DNA of 64,000 bases from Hydrogenophaga sp. SL48 (GTDB lineage Bacteria > Pseudomonadota > Gammaproteobacteria > Burkholderiales > Burkholderiaceae_C), in contig NZ_CP063400.1 of NCBI RefSeq assembly GCF_021729865.1, positions 2,914,001 to 2,978,000 on the forward strand, given 5' to 3'. The notes under the pieces were generated by a model. That model made no database searches. It was not told where the DNA came from and saw only the letters and a program-made list of their open reading frames with translations. Within the stretch, counting starts at the first letter, position 1, and every line of letters starts with the position of its first letter. Shown one piece after another: positions 1-6,943 of this stretch. The position numbers and the translations under genes are program-made.

Positions 1-1240
1 CCACACCGAGGTCGAGCACGCGCAACACGCCGTCGTCGCCCAGGTGCAGGTTGGCGGGCTTGATGTCGCGGTGGATCACGCCCTGGCGGTGCAACAGGCC
101 GAGCACGCGCAGGGTCTGCATGGCGGCGCTCACGGCCTGCACCGGCCCGAGCTTGTGCTGCTGGTCGAGCAGCTGCTGCAGGGTTTCGCCGCTGTGCCAG
201 TCGTACAGCAGGTAGCAGGCGCTGCGCGGCCGGCGGCTGGGCAGGTGGTCGTGGATGGCCACCAGGTGATCGGCCGCGCGCGACGACATCATGCGCTTGG
301 CGAGCCAGGCTTCGTGCGCGAGCATGGCTCGTTCGTCCTGGTCGTGGGCGCGGGCGGGGTGCAGTGTTTTCAGGGCGTAGAGCGCCTGGCTCGCCGGGTC
401 GCGCACCTGGTAGAGCAGGTTGATGCCGTTGTCGGCCACGGTGGCGGTGACGGTGAGACCGTCGATGACTTCGCCGACCTTGAGCTTGGCCGGGATCGGC
501 AGGCTCTGCGCGGCGCGGCCGGCGTCCTGCAGGTTGGGGTCGAGCAGGCCCTGCACGCGCACCACCATGGCGGTGACGTTGTCGTCGCTGCCGGCAGACA
601 GCGCCTCGGCCACCAGGCGTTCGGCGGCGGCCTGGGCATCGGCCTGGGCCGCGCACTCGGCGAGCTGGCGTTCGCGCAGTTTGCCGTGCACGCCGTCGGT
701 GAGCATGACAAAGGTGTCGCCCACCTGCACATCGCCCTGCAGGTAGTCCACCACGAGGTGGTCCTCCAGCCCCACAGCGCGCAGCAGCTGGTGGTGCAGG
801 TCGGGGTGGTTGACGACGTGGTCGTGCGTGAGCAACACCATCTGGCCCTCGCGCAGCAGGTAACAACGCGAATCGCCCACATGGGCCACGGTGTACGACT
901 GGCCGCGCAGCACCAGCGCGGTGAGCGTGGTCAGGCCCATGGCGGGCTGGCGGCGGCGGTTGATGCCGGCGAGCCAGGTGTTCTGTGCACCAATGATGCG
1001 ATCGAGCGCGACCGTGGTGTCCCAGGTTTCGGGCGTGTCGTGGTAACTGCGCACCAGGCTGGTGACCGTCGTCTGCGCCGCCTCGCCGCCCATGCCGCCG
1101 GTGCTCACGCCGTCGGCGATGGCGACGATGGAGCCCATGTCTTCCTGGCCCTCTGGCGGCAGCATGGCGGCGCAGAAGTCCTCGTTGGATGCCTTGCGGC
1201 CGGTCTGGCACACAAAGCCGATGTCAAGTTGAAAAGCCAT
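1..1240 (-). CDS. Bifunctional PP2C-type protein phosphatase / Ser-Thr protein kinase (3' end cut by window)
   Basis: The protein begins MAFQLDIGFVCQTGRK at the ATG at 1240 and reads 413 codons to the window edge. Residues about 1-240 form a PP2C phosphatase: the acidic metal-binding motifs ADGVSTGGMGGEA, VAHVGDSRCYLL, LTDGVHG and GSDDNVTAMVV are all visible. A eukaryotic-like kinase follows from about residue 265, with the ATP lysine in ALKTLHP, the catalytic loop HRDIKPANLHL and the start of the magnesium loop as DLG at the window edge. Both activities therefore look intact, although the C-lobe lies outside. It is encoded just after the ANTAR regulator gene on the same strand, 184 bp away with a dispersed repeat in between, and next to the nitrite/nitrate reductase genes. 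A role in post-translational control of nitrate assimilation is inferred from position only. Substrates are unknown. Confidence 0.9.
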   Translation of the reverse strand, partial: MAFQLDIGFVCQTGRKASNEDFCAAMLPPEGQEDMGSIVAIADGVSTGGMGGEAAQTTVTSLVRSYHDTPETWDTTVALDRIIGAQNTWLAGINRRRQPAMGLTTLTALVLRGQSYTVAHVGDSRCYLLREGQMVLLTHDHVVNHPDLHHQLLRAVGLEDHLVVDYLQGDVQVGDTFVMLTDGVHGKLRERQLAECAAQADAQAAAERLVAEALSAGSDDNVTAMVVRVQGLLDPNLQDAGRAAQSLPIPAKLKVGEVIDGLTVTATVADNGINLLYQVRDPASQALYALKTLHPARAHDQDERAMLAHEAWLAKRMMSSRAADHLVAIHDHLPSRRPRSACYLLYDWHSGETLQQLLDQQHKLGPVQAVSAAMQTLRVLGLLHRQGVIHRDIKPANLHLGDDGVLRVLDLGV

Positions 1241-1330
1241 GCACCAACGTTAGCAAGAAAAGTGCCCAAACTTGGTGCAACCCTTCAATGCAGCCGGAGC
1301 GTGAGTCCGTGTGCATGAAGCCGCGCCAAC

Positions 1331-1418
1331 CCAGGGACACCGCCGGGCCGGCTTTGCCGGACGGCTGGTGTCGCCCCCCAGTGGGGGGTGACGCGCTGCA
1401 AGCGCGGCGCAGGGGGCG
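1331..1418 (-). repeat. Dispersed GC-rich palindromic repeat, type B, copy 1
   Basis: Intergenic copy of an 80-100 bp element recurring through the window. It has a central inverted repeat of C-runs and G-runs (CCCCCCAGTGGGGGG), a CGCGC..GCGCG-type arm and a CCGGCTTTGCCGG hairpin arm. It is inverted relative to the copies at 25.2 and 33.3 kb. Confidence 0.8.
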
Positions 1419-1424
1419 TCCTGT

Positions 1425-2717
1425 CTACCCCATGAGCATTTGCATGCTGCGTTCGTATTGCGCCGAGAGTTGCTCAAAGTCGTCCAGCAGGCTTTCGCTG
1501 GCCGCCGCCAGGCCTTCGAGGCGCAGCAGGCGGTCGCGCCCGGCCGGGCGGCGCACGTGGTCGGCGCCGGCCACCACCTGCTGCCAGCCCTGCGCGGCGG
1601 ACTCCAGCGTGCGGCGGATCTCGGGCGTGGAGAGCGGCAGGCCGTTCAGGTAGGCCAGGCCCTGCTCGAACGCCTGGCGCGCGGCCTCCCCGTCGGCCTG
1701 GTGCTGCGGTTGTTCGGCCGTCTCCAGCACGCCGAGCAAGGCCGCCTTGGCGAAACGCTGCGAGAGCATGCGCTGGCGCCCGGCCATGTTGAGCATGCGC
1801 AGCGGGGCCACGCTGCCCGCGCTCTCCAGGCTGGCGGTCAGGCGCTCGGCGTCCTGCAGCAGGCGCTCGGCCAGCGCGTTGATGGGCGCGAGCTGATCGG
1901 GCGCGGGCTCGGCCTTCAGCGCCTTCTTCAGCGCCTTCCAGGTGGCCACCACCTGCGCGAGCAGGTCGCCGAAGGTGGGTTGTGAGAGGTTTTTGCCGAG
2001 CAGGGCCAGGTTGGCGTCGATGCGCCCGGCCGAATCGGCCTGCAGCGCCAGGTGGTGCGCGGCCTGCACGCCCGCCAGCCGCAGCAGCCAGTGTTTGACG
2101 AGGCGCTGCGAGAGCATGCGCAGTTGCCCGGCGCGGTTGACCCCCTCGGCGAAGTGGGCCGACTGGATGATGTGCTGCGCCACCTGCCCGAGGCGCTGGT
2201 TGCTGTGCATGGAGGCGGTGCGCAGGATCTCGAAGGCCGCGTCGTCCGACACCTGGCGCGCACTCATGAGGATGCCCTTGGCGCGCTCCACGGCCTTGCG
2301 CTCCTCGAAGCGGGTGGACACGTCGCGCAGCTCTTCGAGCAGGGCCTGCTCGCGTTTGAAGCGCGCTTGCGCGAGCTGCATGAGCGGGCGCAGGCGCTGG
2401 GCGCCGTAGCCGTTGACCACCCAGGCGTGCACGCCCGAGGCCACCGCGCGCTCGATGTGGGCGGCGTCGCCGTCGGCGGTGAACACCAGCACCGGGCAAG
2501 GCGCCACCGAAGCCAGGGCCTTGCAGGCCTCGAACCACGCCTCATCGGGCAGGGGCAGGTTGGCCACCACCATGTCTGGTGCATGGCGCACCACCTCCCG
2601 CACCAAATTGCTGCCGGCGCCCTGCACCGCCACCACCTCGGCGCCCACGGACGCGAGGTCGTTCACCAACGGGGTCGAGCCCTGGGGACCCGCCAGAAAA
2701 ACCAGCACAGATGTCAT
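1425..2717 (-). CDS. ANTAR-domain antiterminator with two NarX/PilJ-type nitrate-box modules (NasR/NasT-like)
   Basis: 430 residues starting MTSVLVFLAG; an upstream in-frame start 20 codons earlier is possible, but the receiver fold begins here. Residues 1-115 form a receiver-like domain in which the usual phospho-acceptor aspartate is Asn53 (VVANLPLP), so it is probably a pseudo-receiver. Residues about 127-185 are a good ANTAR RNA-binding domain (VERAKGILM...AFEILRTASM). The C-terminal half carries two helical segments with the P-box-like motifs NRAGQLRMLSQR (about 194-205) and NMAGRQRMLSQR (about 310-321). These resemble the nitrate-sensing P-box of NarX/NarQ, classified in Pfam under the PilJ N-terminal domain. 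The inferred role is a nitrate-responsive one-component antiterminator acting on the nirB leader. Klebsiella NasR uses a NIT sensor instead, so this architecture is different. It is divergent from nirB. Confidence 0.88.
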   Translation of the reverse strand: MTSVLVFLAGPQGSTPLVNDLASVGAEVVAVQGAGSNLVREVVRHAPDMVVANLPLPDEAWFEACKALASVAPCPVLVFTADGDAAHIERAVASGVHAWVVNGYGAQRLRPLMQLAQARFKREQALLEELRDVSTRFEERKAVERAKGILMSARQVSDDAAFEILRTASMHSNQRLGQVAQHIIQSAHFAEGVNRAGQLRMLSQRLVKHWLLRLAGVQAAHHLALQADSAGRIDANLALLGKNLSQPTFGDLLAQVVATWKALKKALKAEPAPDQLAPINALAERLLQDAERLTASLESAGSVAPLRMLNMAGRQRMLSQRFAKAALLGVLETAEQPQHQADGEAARQAFEQGLAYLNGLPLSTPEIRRTLESAAQGWQQVVAGADHVRRPAGRDRLLRLEGLAAASESLLDDFEQLSAQYERSMQMLMG

Positions 2718-2777
2718 ATGAATCAAGGACTTGAAGCAGCCACACCGGGTTCCATGCAAGGCGCGCGCCCGCTGCAC

Positions 2778-2797
2778 ACGGCACCCCGCGGTGCCGT
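2778..2797. promoter_or_regulatory. 20-bp inverted repeat upstream of the nirB sigma-54 promoter (candidate NtrC-type enhancer)
   Basis: Perfect 8-bp arms ACGGCACC and GGTGCCGT are separated by CCGC. NtrC sites have GCACC and GGTGC half-sites separated by 5 bp; here the gap is 4 bp, so assignment to NtrC is tentative. The centre is about 57 bp upstream of the predicted start, which is closer than most enhancers. Confidence 0.4.
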
Positions 2798-2818
2798 CCC
2801 GGCCAGCGCCGGATCATA

Positions 2819-2834
2819 TGGCACAGCTTTTGCA
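2819..2834 (+). promoter_or_regulatory. Sigma-54 (-24/-12) promoter of the nirB operon
   Basis: TGGCACA-N4-TTGCA fits the sigma-54 consensus (TGGCAC-N5-TTGC core) with exactly 10 bp between the invariant GG and GC. The predicted start is about 2844-2846, at the first base of the leader hairpins, which supports the assignment. Transcription would need RpoN and an NtrC-class activator, so nitrogen limitation is the expected signal. Confidence 0.8.
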
Positions 2835-2845
2835 TTGTTCGTGGT

Positions 2846-2974
2846 GAGCGTGACGAAGCGCTCGACCCCGACCGCAGCGTCGGGGCTCTGCATACAACGA
2901 CGTGTGCAGCGTGATACCGGACTTGCAACTTGGCAAGCCTGGCCTTGGCCAACGGCCATTGAAACCCTTTTCCT
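2846..2974 (+). promoter_or_regulatory. nirB leader with hexaloop hairpins, likely ANTAR antitermination target
   Basis: Hairpin 1 at 2846-2863 is GAGCGT/GCGCTC with hexaloop GACGAA. Hairpin 2 at 2866-2885 is CCCCGAC/GTCGGGG with loop CGCAGC. Hairpin 3 at 2889-2908 is TGCATAC/GTGTGCA with loop AACGAC. A weaker stem CTTGC/GCAAG lies at 2922-2937. Known ANTAR targets are two hairpins with hexaloops carrying A at position 1 and G at position 4. Hairpin 3 matches fully; hairpin 1 shares ACGA at loop positions 2-5 but has G at position 1. TGGCC-AAC-GGCCA at 2946-2958, followed by CCCTTTT eight bases later, may be the terminator that is overridden. Pairings were found by eye, not by folding software. 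Confidence 0.62.
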
Positions 2975-3066
2975 CTGACCTTCCCTGGTGCCACGGCGCC
3001 TGCGCGTGATCGCGCTCGCACACCGCATGCACCCAACCCAAGTGATCCGCAACTGGAGTAGCCGCA

Positions 3067-5538
3067 ATGAAGAAATCCAAATTGGTGATGGTGGGCAACG
3101 GCATGGCCGGTGTGCGCACGCTCGAAGAGCTGTTGAAGATCGCGCCCGAGTTCTACGACATCACCGTGTTTGGCGCGGAGCCCCACCCCAACTACAACCG
3201 CATCCTGCTCTCGCCGGTGCTCGCCGGTGAGCAGACGCTGGAAGAGATCGTGCTGAACGACTGGTCCTGGTACACCGACCACGGCATCACCCTGCACGCG
3301 GGTTTCAAGGTGACCGAGGTGGACCGCATCAAGCGCATCGTGCACGCGGTCGGCCCCGGCGGCGAGAAGGTGTCGGCCGAGTACGACCGCCTGATCATGG
3401 CCACCGGCTCCAACCCCTTCATCCTGCCCATCCCCGGCAAGGACCTGGAGGGCGTGCTGGCCTACCGCGACATCGCCGACACCCAGGCCATGATCGACGC
3501 CGCCAAGACCTACAAACACGCGGTGGTCATCGGCGGCGGCCTGCTGGGCCTGGAAGCGGCCAACGGCCTGATGAAGCGCGGCATGACAGTGAGCGTGGTG
3601 CACGTGGCGCCCTGGCTGATGGAGCGCCAGCTCGACGACGTGGCCGGCAAGATGCTGCAGGCCTCGCTGGAAGAGCGCGGCATGAAGTTCCTGATCGGCG
3701 CGCAGACGCAGGAGCTGGTGGGCGACCAGGACGGCGGCAAGGGCGGCCGCGTGAAAGCCATCCGCTTCAAGGACGGCACCGAGCTGCCGGCCGACCTGCT
3801 GGTGATGGCCGTGGGCATCCGCCCCAACACGGCGCTGGCCGAAAGCATGCGCCTGCACGTGAACAAGGGCATCGTGGTGAGCGACACCATGCAGACCATG
3901 ACCGACGCACGCATCTACGCGGTGGGCGAATGCGCGGCGCACCGCGGCATCGCCTACGGCCTGGTGGCGCCGCTGTTCGAACAGGGCAAGGTGCTGGCCA
4001 CGCACTTGGCCGAGTTCGGCATCGGCCGCTACACCGGCTCGCTCACCTCGACCAAGCTCAAGGTCACGGGCATCGACCTCTTCAGCGCCGGCAACTTCAC
4101 CGGCGGCGACGACACCGAAGAGATCGTGATGAGCGACCCCTCGGGCGGTGTCTACAAGAAGCTGGTGATCCAGGGCGACAAGCTGATCGGCGCCTGCCTC
4201 TACGGCGACACGGTGGACGGCAGCTGGTACTTCAAGCTGCTGCGCGACGGCCGCAGCGTGGCCGACATCCGCGACAAGCTGATGTTTGGCGAGAGCAACA
4301 TCGGCGACGTGGGCCACCAGGGCCAGAACAAGGCCGCCGCCATGAAGGACAGCGACGAGGTCTGCGGCTGCAACGGCGTGACCAAGGGCACCATCTGCAA
4401 GGCGATCCGCGACAAGGGCCTGTTCACCCTGGACGAGGTCAAGAAGCACACCAAGGCCAGCGCGTCGTGCGGCTCGTGCACCGGCCTGGTCGAGCAGATT
4501 CTCATGTTCACCGCCGGCGGCGACTACTCGGCCACGCCCAAGCTCAAGGCCATGTGCGGTTGCACCGACCACGGCCACGAAGCGGTGCGCGAAGCGATCC
4601 GCACGCCGCTGGCCGACGGCAGCAAGCTGCTGACCACCGCTGCGGTGTTCTCGCACCTGGGCTGGAAGACGCCCAACGGCTGCGCGAGCTGCCGCCCGGC
4701 CATCAACTACTACCTGATCAGCACCTGGCCCAAGGAGGCGAAGGACGATCCGCAGAGCCGCTACATCAACGAGCGCTCGCACGCCAACATCCAGAAAGAC
4801 GGTACGTACTCGGTGATCCCGCGCATGTGGGGCGGCGAGACCACGGCCGACGAGCTGCGCCGCATCGCCGACGCGGTGGACAAGTACAAGATCCCCACCG
4901 TCAAGGTCACCGGCGGACAACGCATCGACCTGCTGGGCGTGAAGAAGGAAGACCTGGTCAACGTCTGGAAAGACATCGGCATGCCCTCGGGCCACGCCTA
5001 CGCCAAGGCCCTGCGCACGGTGAAGACCTGTGTGGGCAGCGAGTGGTGCCGCATGGGCACGCAGGACTCGACCCAGATGGGCAAGGACCTGGAGCGCGCG
5101 ATGTGGCGCATGTACGCGCCACACAAGGTGAAGTTCGCCGTGTCGGGCTGCCCGCGCAACTGCGCCGAGGCCGGCATCAAGGACGTGGGCGTGATCGGCG
5201 TCGACTCGGGCTGGGAGATGTACATCGCCGGCAACGGCGGCATCAAGACCGAGGTGGCGCACTTCCTGGTGAAGGTGAAAACCGCCGAGGAGGTGATGGA
5301 GTACACCGGCGCCTTCTGCGAGCTGTACCGCCAGGAAGGCTGGTACCTGGAGCGCACGGTGCACTACGTCAACCGCGTGGGCCTGGACTACGTGAAAAAG
5401 CGCATCCTCGACGACGCCGCCGGCCGCAAGGCGCTGTGGGAGCGCCTGCAGTTCGCGCTCGACGGCGAGCCCGATCCGTGGTTCGACTTCAAGGAAGCCC
5501 AGGTCGATACCCGCCAGTTTGCGGCAGTGAACGCCTGA
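3067..5538 (+). CDS. nirB: Assimilatory nitrite reductase [NAD(P)H], large subunit
   Basis: 823 residues, the usual NirB size. It reduces nitrite to ammonium in the cytoplasm using NAD(P)H, with FAD, Fe-S clusters and siroheme. The N-terminal pyridine nucleotide-disulfide oxidoreductase domain has the FAD motif VGNGMAG (8-14) and the NAD motif VVIGGGLLGLEAA. Two BFD-like [2Fe-2S] segments follow: VCGCNGVTKG with SCGSCTG (about 432-471), and MCGCTDHGH with GCASCRPA (about 495-541). The siroheme/[4Fe-4S] signatures are TCVGSEWCRMGTQDS (about 654-668) and SGCPRNCAEAG (about 693-703). GGAG precedes the ATG by 8 bp. It is the first gene of a run including a periplasmic nitrate-box protein, nirD and nasA, downstream of a sigma-54 promoter and antitermination-type leader. 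Confidence 0.97.
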   Translation: MKKSKLVMVGNGMAGVRTLEELLKIAPEFYDITVFGAEPHPNYNRILLSPVLAGEQTLEEIVLNDWSWYTDHGITLHAGFKVTEVDRIKRIVHAVGPGGEKVSAEYDRLIMATGSNPFILPIPGKDLEGVLAYRDIADTQAMIDAAKTYKHAVVIGGGLLGLEAANGLMKRGMTVSVVHVAPWLMERQLDDVAGKMLQASLEERGMKFLIGAQTQELVGDQDGGKGGRVKAIRFKDGTELPADLLVMAVGIRPNTALAESMRLHVNKGIVVSDTMQTMTDARIYAVGECAAHRGIAYGLVAPLFEQGKVLATHLAEFGIGRYTGSLTSTKLKVTGIDLFSAGNFTGGDDTEEIVMSDPSGGVYKKLVIQGDKLIGACLYGDTVDGSWYFKLLRDGRSVADIRDKLMFGESNIGDVGHQGQNKAAAMKDSDEVCGCNGVTKGTICKAIRDKGLFTLDEVKKHTKASASCGSCTGLVEQILMFTAGGDYSATPKLKAMCGCTDHGHEAVREAIRTPLADGSKLLTTAAVFSHLGWKTPNGCASCRPAINYYLISTWPKEAKDDPQSRYINERSHANIQKDGTYSVIPRMWGGETTADELRRIADAVDKYKIPTVKVTGGQRIDLLGVKKEDLVNVWKDIGMPSGHAYAKALRTVKTCVGSEWCRMGTQDSTQMGKDLERAMWRMYAPHKVKFAVSGCPRNCAEAGIKDVGVIGVDSGWEMYIAGNGGIKTEVAHFLVKVKTAEEVMEYTGAFCELYRQEGWYLERTVHYVNRVGLDYVKKRILDDAAGRKALWERLQFALDGEPDPWFDFKEAQVDTRQFAAVNA

Positions 5539-5661
5539 GCGGAGGTTGATGTACATCAATCTGTGAGCACTGACCACGGCAATCCATGAAATTCTTCAAC
5601 TACTGCATTTTTGAGAATGGCGCTCTTCAGGACACTGGCGTCTTTTTTTGAAAGCTGCACC

Positions 5662-6459
5662 ATGAAAACCAATCTGTTGAACCGTCGCACGCTGATCGTT
5701 GCCGCAGTGGGTCTGCCCCTGCTGAGTGTGCATGCCCAGGTCAATGACCTAGGGGATGCCATCAACAAGGCAGGCCGCCAGCGCATGCTGAGCCAGCGCA
5801 TGGGCAAGGCCTGGCTGGCGCTGGTGCACAAGACCGAAAGCGCCGCCGCGCAGGGGGTGCTCGACAAGTCGATGGCCCTGTTCGACCGCCAGCTCGTGGA
5901 GCTCAAGGCCTACGCACCATCGAACGACATCCGCGACACCTACGTGAAGCTCGAAGGCGCCTGGAGCGACTACAAGACCGCGCTCGTGGGCGTGACGCCG
6001 GGCAAGCCGGGCGCGGCCGCCGTGCTGCAGGCCGATGCCCGCGTGCTGGCGCTGGCGCACCAGGGCACGGAGCAGTACGAAGCCGCCTCCGGCCGCCCGG
6101 TGGGCAAGCTGGTCAACGTGGCCGGCCGTCAGCGCATGCTCTCGCAGCGCATGGCCAAGTTCTACTTCGCCGCCACGCTGCCGGTCGATGCATCGACCGC
6201 GGCCACCGAGATTGGCAAGGCCCGCACCGAGTTTCTGAGTGCCATGGACCTGCTGCGCAAGGCCCCCGAGGCGACCGACCGCATCCGCGACGAACTGAAG
6301 CTGGCCGACGGTCAGTGGTTCTTCTTCGACCAGGCCCTGCAGCGCATGCAGAGCGCTGGAGCGTCCCCCAAACCTTTGTCCGACGTGTTCGTGACGAGTG
6401 AAAACCTGCTGAGCGTGATGGACCGGGTGACCGGTCTGTTCGCCGCCATCAAAACCTGA
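5662..6459 (+). CDS. Exported protein of two NarX/PilJ-type nitrate-box modules
   Basis: 265 residues. The start MKTNLLNRRT gives a clean signal peptide with twin Arg at 8-9, a hydrophobic stretch at 11-22 and probable cleavage after VHA. The mature protein is helical and has two copies of the motif found in the ANTAR regulator of this locus: NKAGRQRMLSQRMGKAWL (about 35-52) and NVAGRQRMLSQRMAKF (about 152-167). It has no kinase, methyl-accepting or transmembrane output domain, so it is a free periplasmic (or membrane-tethered) copy of what is normally the sensor part of NarX, NarQ or PilJ-like proteins. Its place between nirB and nirD suggests a role in nitrate/nitrite sensing, buffering or delivery to an uptake system. 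That role is inference; no function is established here. Confidence 0.82.
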   Translation: MKTNLLNRRTLIVAAVGLPLLSVHAQVNDLGDAINKAGRQRMLSQRMGKAWLALVHKTESAAAQGVLDKSMALFDRQLVELKAYAPSNDIRDTYVKLEGAWSDYKTALVGVTPGKPGAAAVLQADARVLALAHQGTEQYEAASGRPVGKLVNVAGRQRMLSQRMAKFYFAATLPVDASTAATEIGKARTEFLSAMDLLRKAPEATDRIRDELKLADGQWFFFDQALQRMQSAGASPKPLSDVFVTSENLLSVMDRVTGLFAAIKT

Positions 6460-6469
6460 GGACCCTGAC

Positions 6470-6943
6470 ATGAACCCATGGAAAGCCATCTGCCGCGTTG
6501 AAGACATCCCCGTGCTCGGCTCGCGCCGCGTGGCGCGCGACCAGGGCCTCGATGTCGCCGTGTTCCGCAACGACCAGGACGAGGTGTTCGCCCTGCTCGA
6601 CCGCTGCCCGCACAAGGGCGGCCCGCTGTCGCAAGGCATCGTGTTCGGCACCAGCGTGGCCTGCCCGCTGCACAACTGGACCATCGGCCTGTGCACCGGC
6701 CAGGCCGCCGCGCCCGACGAAGGCTGCACGCCGAAATTTGCGGTGAAGGTGGAAGACGGCCAGGTGTTCCTGGACGCCAACGAACTGGCCACGCAGGCGC
6801 TGGACGAAACCCGCCCCATCGCCGGCCCGGCACGACGCAAGAACGATGACCCCCACGCTCCGCCGCTGCGCGGGTCGCTGCCCCCCGAGGGGGCGCAGCC
6901 TGGCTTGGGGCGGCCCGGCGCTGCGGCTGACACCTGCGCATGA
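6470..6943 (+). CDS. nirD: Assimilatory nitrite reductase small subunit, Rieske-like
   Basis: 157 residues. It is the small partner of NirB. The Rieske [2Fe-2S] ligand pattern RCPHKGG...CPLHNWT is complete (about 45-70), whereas some NirD proteins, such as that of E. coli, have lost these ligands. NirD proteins usually end near residue 110-125. Here the last 30 or so residues, after about 126 (DPHAPPLRG onward), are encoded by a copy of the dispersed GC-rich repeat and probably add nothing catalytic. It has a GAGGA ribosome-binding site overlapping the previous stop region. Its stop overlaps the nasA start (ATGA), indicating translational coupling. Confidence 0.94.
   Translation: MNPWKAICRVEDIPVLGSRRVARDQGLDVAVFRNDQDEVFALLDRCPHKGGPLSQGIVFGTSVACPLHNWTIGLCTGQAAAPDEGCTPKFAVKVEDGQVFLDANELATQALDETRPIAGPARRKNDDPHAPPLRGSLPPEGAQPGLGRPGAAADTCA
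6849..6927 (+). repeat. Dispersed GC-rich repeat, type A, copy 2, inside the nirD coding region
   Basis: CCCCCACGCTCCGCCGCTGCG, then the C-run/G-run inverted repeat CCCCCCGAGGGGG, then CTTGGGGCGGCCCGGCG. It closely matches the intergenic copy at 12.78 kb and, inverted, the one at 18.3 kb. This copy is translated as the C-terminal tail of NirD and ends just before the nasA start. Confidence 0.85.

Noticed and set aside
44..1318. Long plus-strand open frame of 424 codons
   Set aside because: It is antisense to the phosphatase-kinase gene, whose minus-strand translation shows all PP2C and kinase motifs. The plus frame has His/Ala/Val-rich composition typical of shadows in GC-rich DNA.
2866..2885. 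GC-rich hairpin CCCCGAC/GTCGGGG as an intrinsic terminator
   Set aside because: No T-run follows (the next bases are CTCTGCATAC). It fits better as one element of the leader structure.
2542..5577. Minus-strand open frame of 1011 codons opposite nirB
   Set aside because: Antisense shadow: low-complexity Val/His/Ala/Leu composition and no recognisable domain, while nirB on the plus strand is unambiguous.
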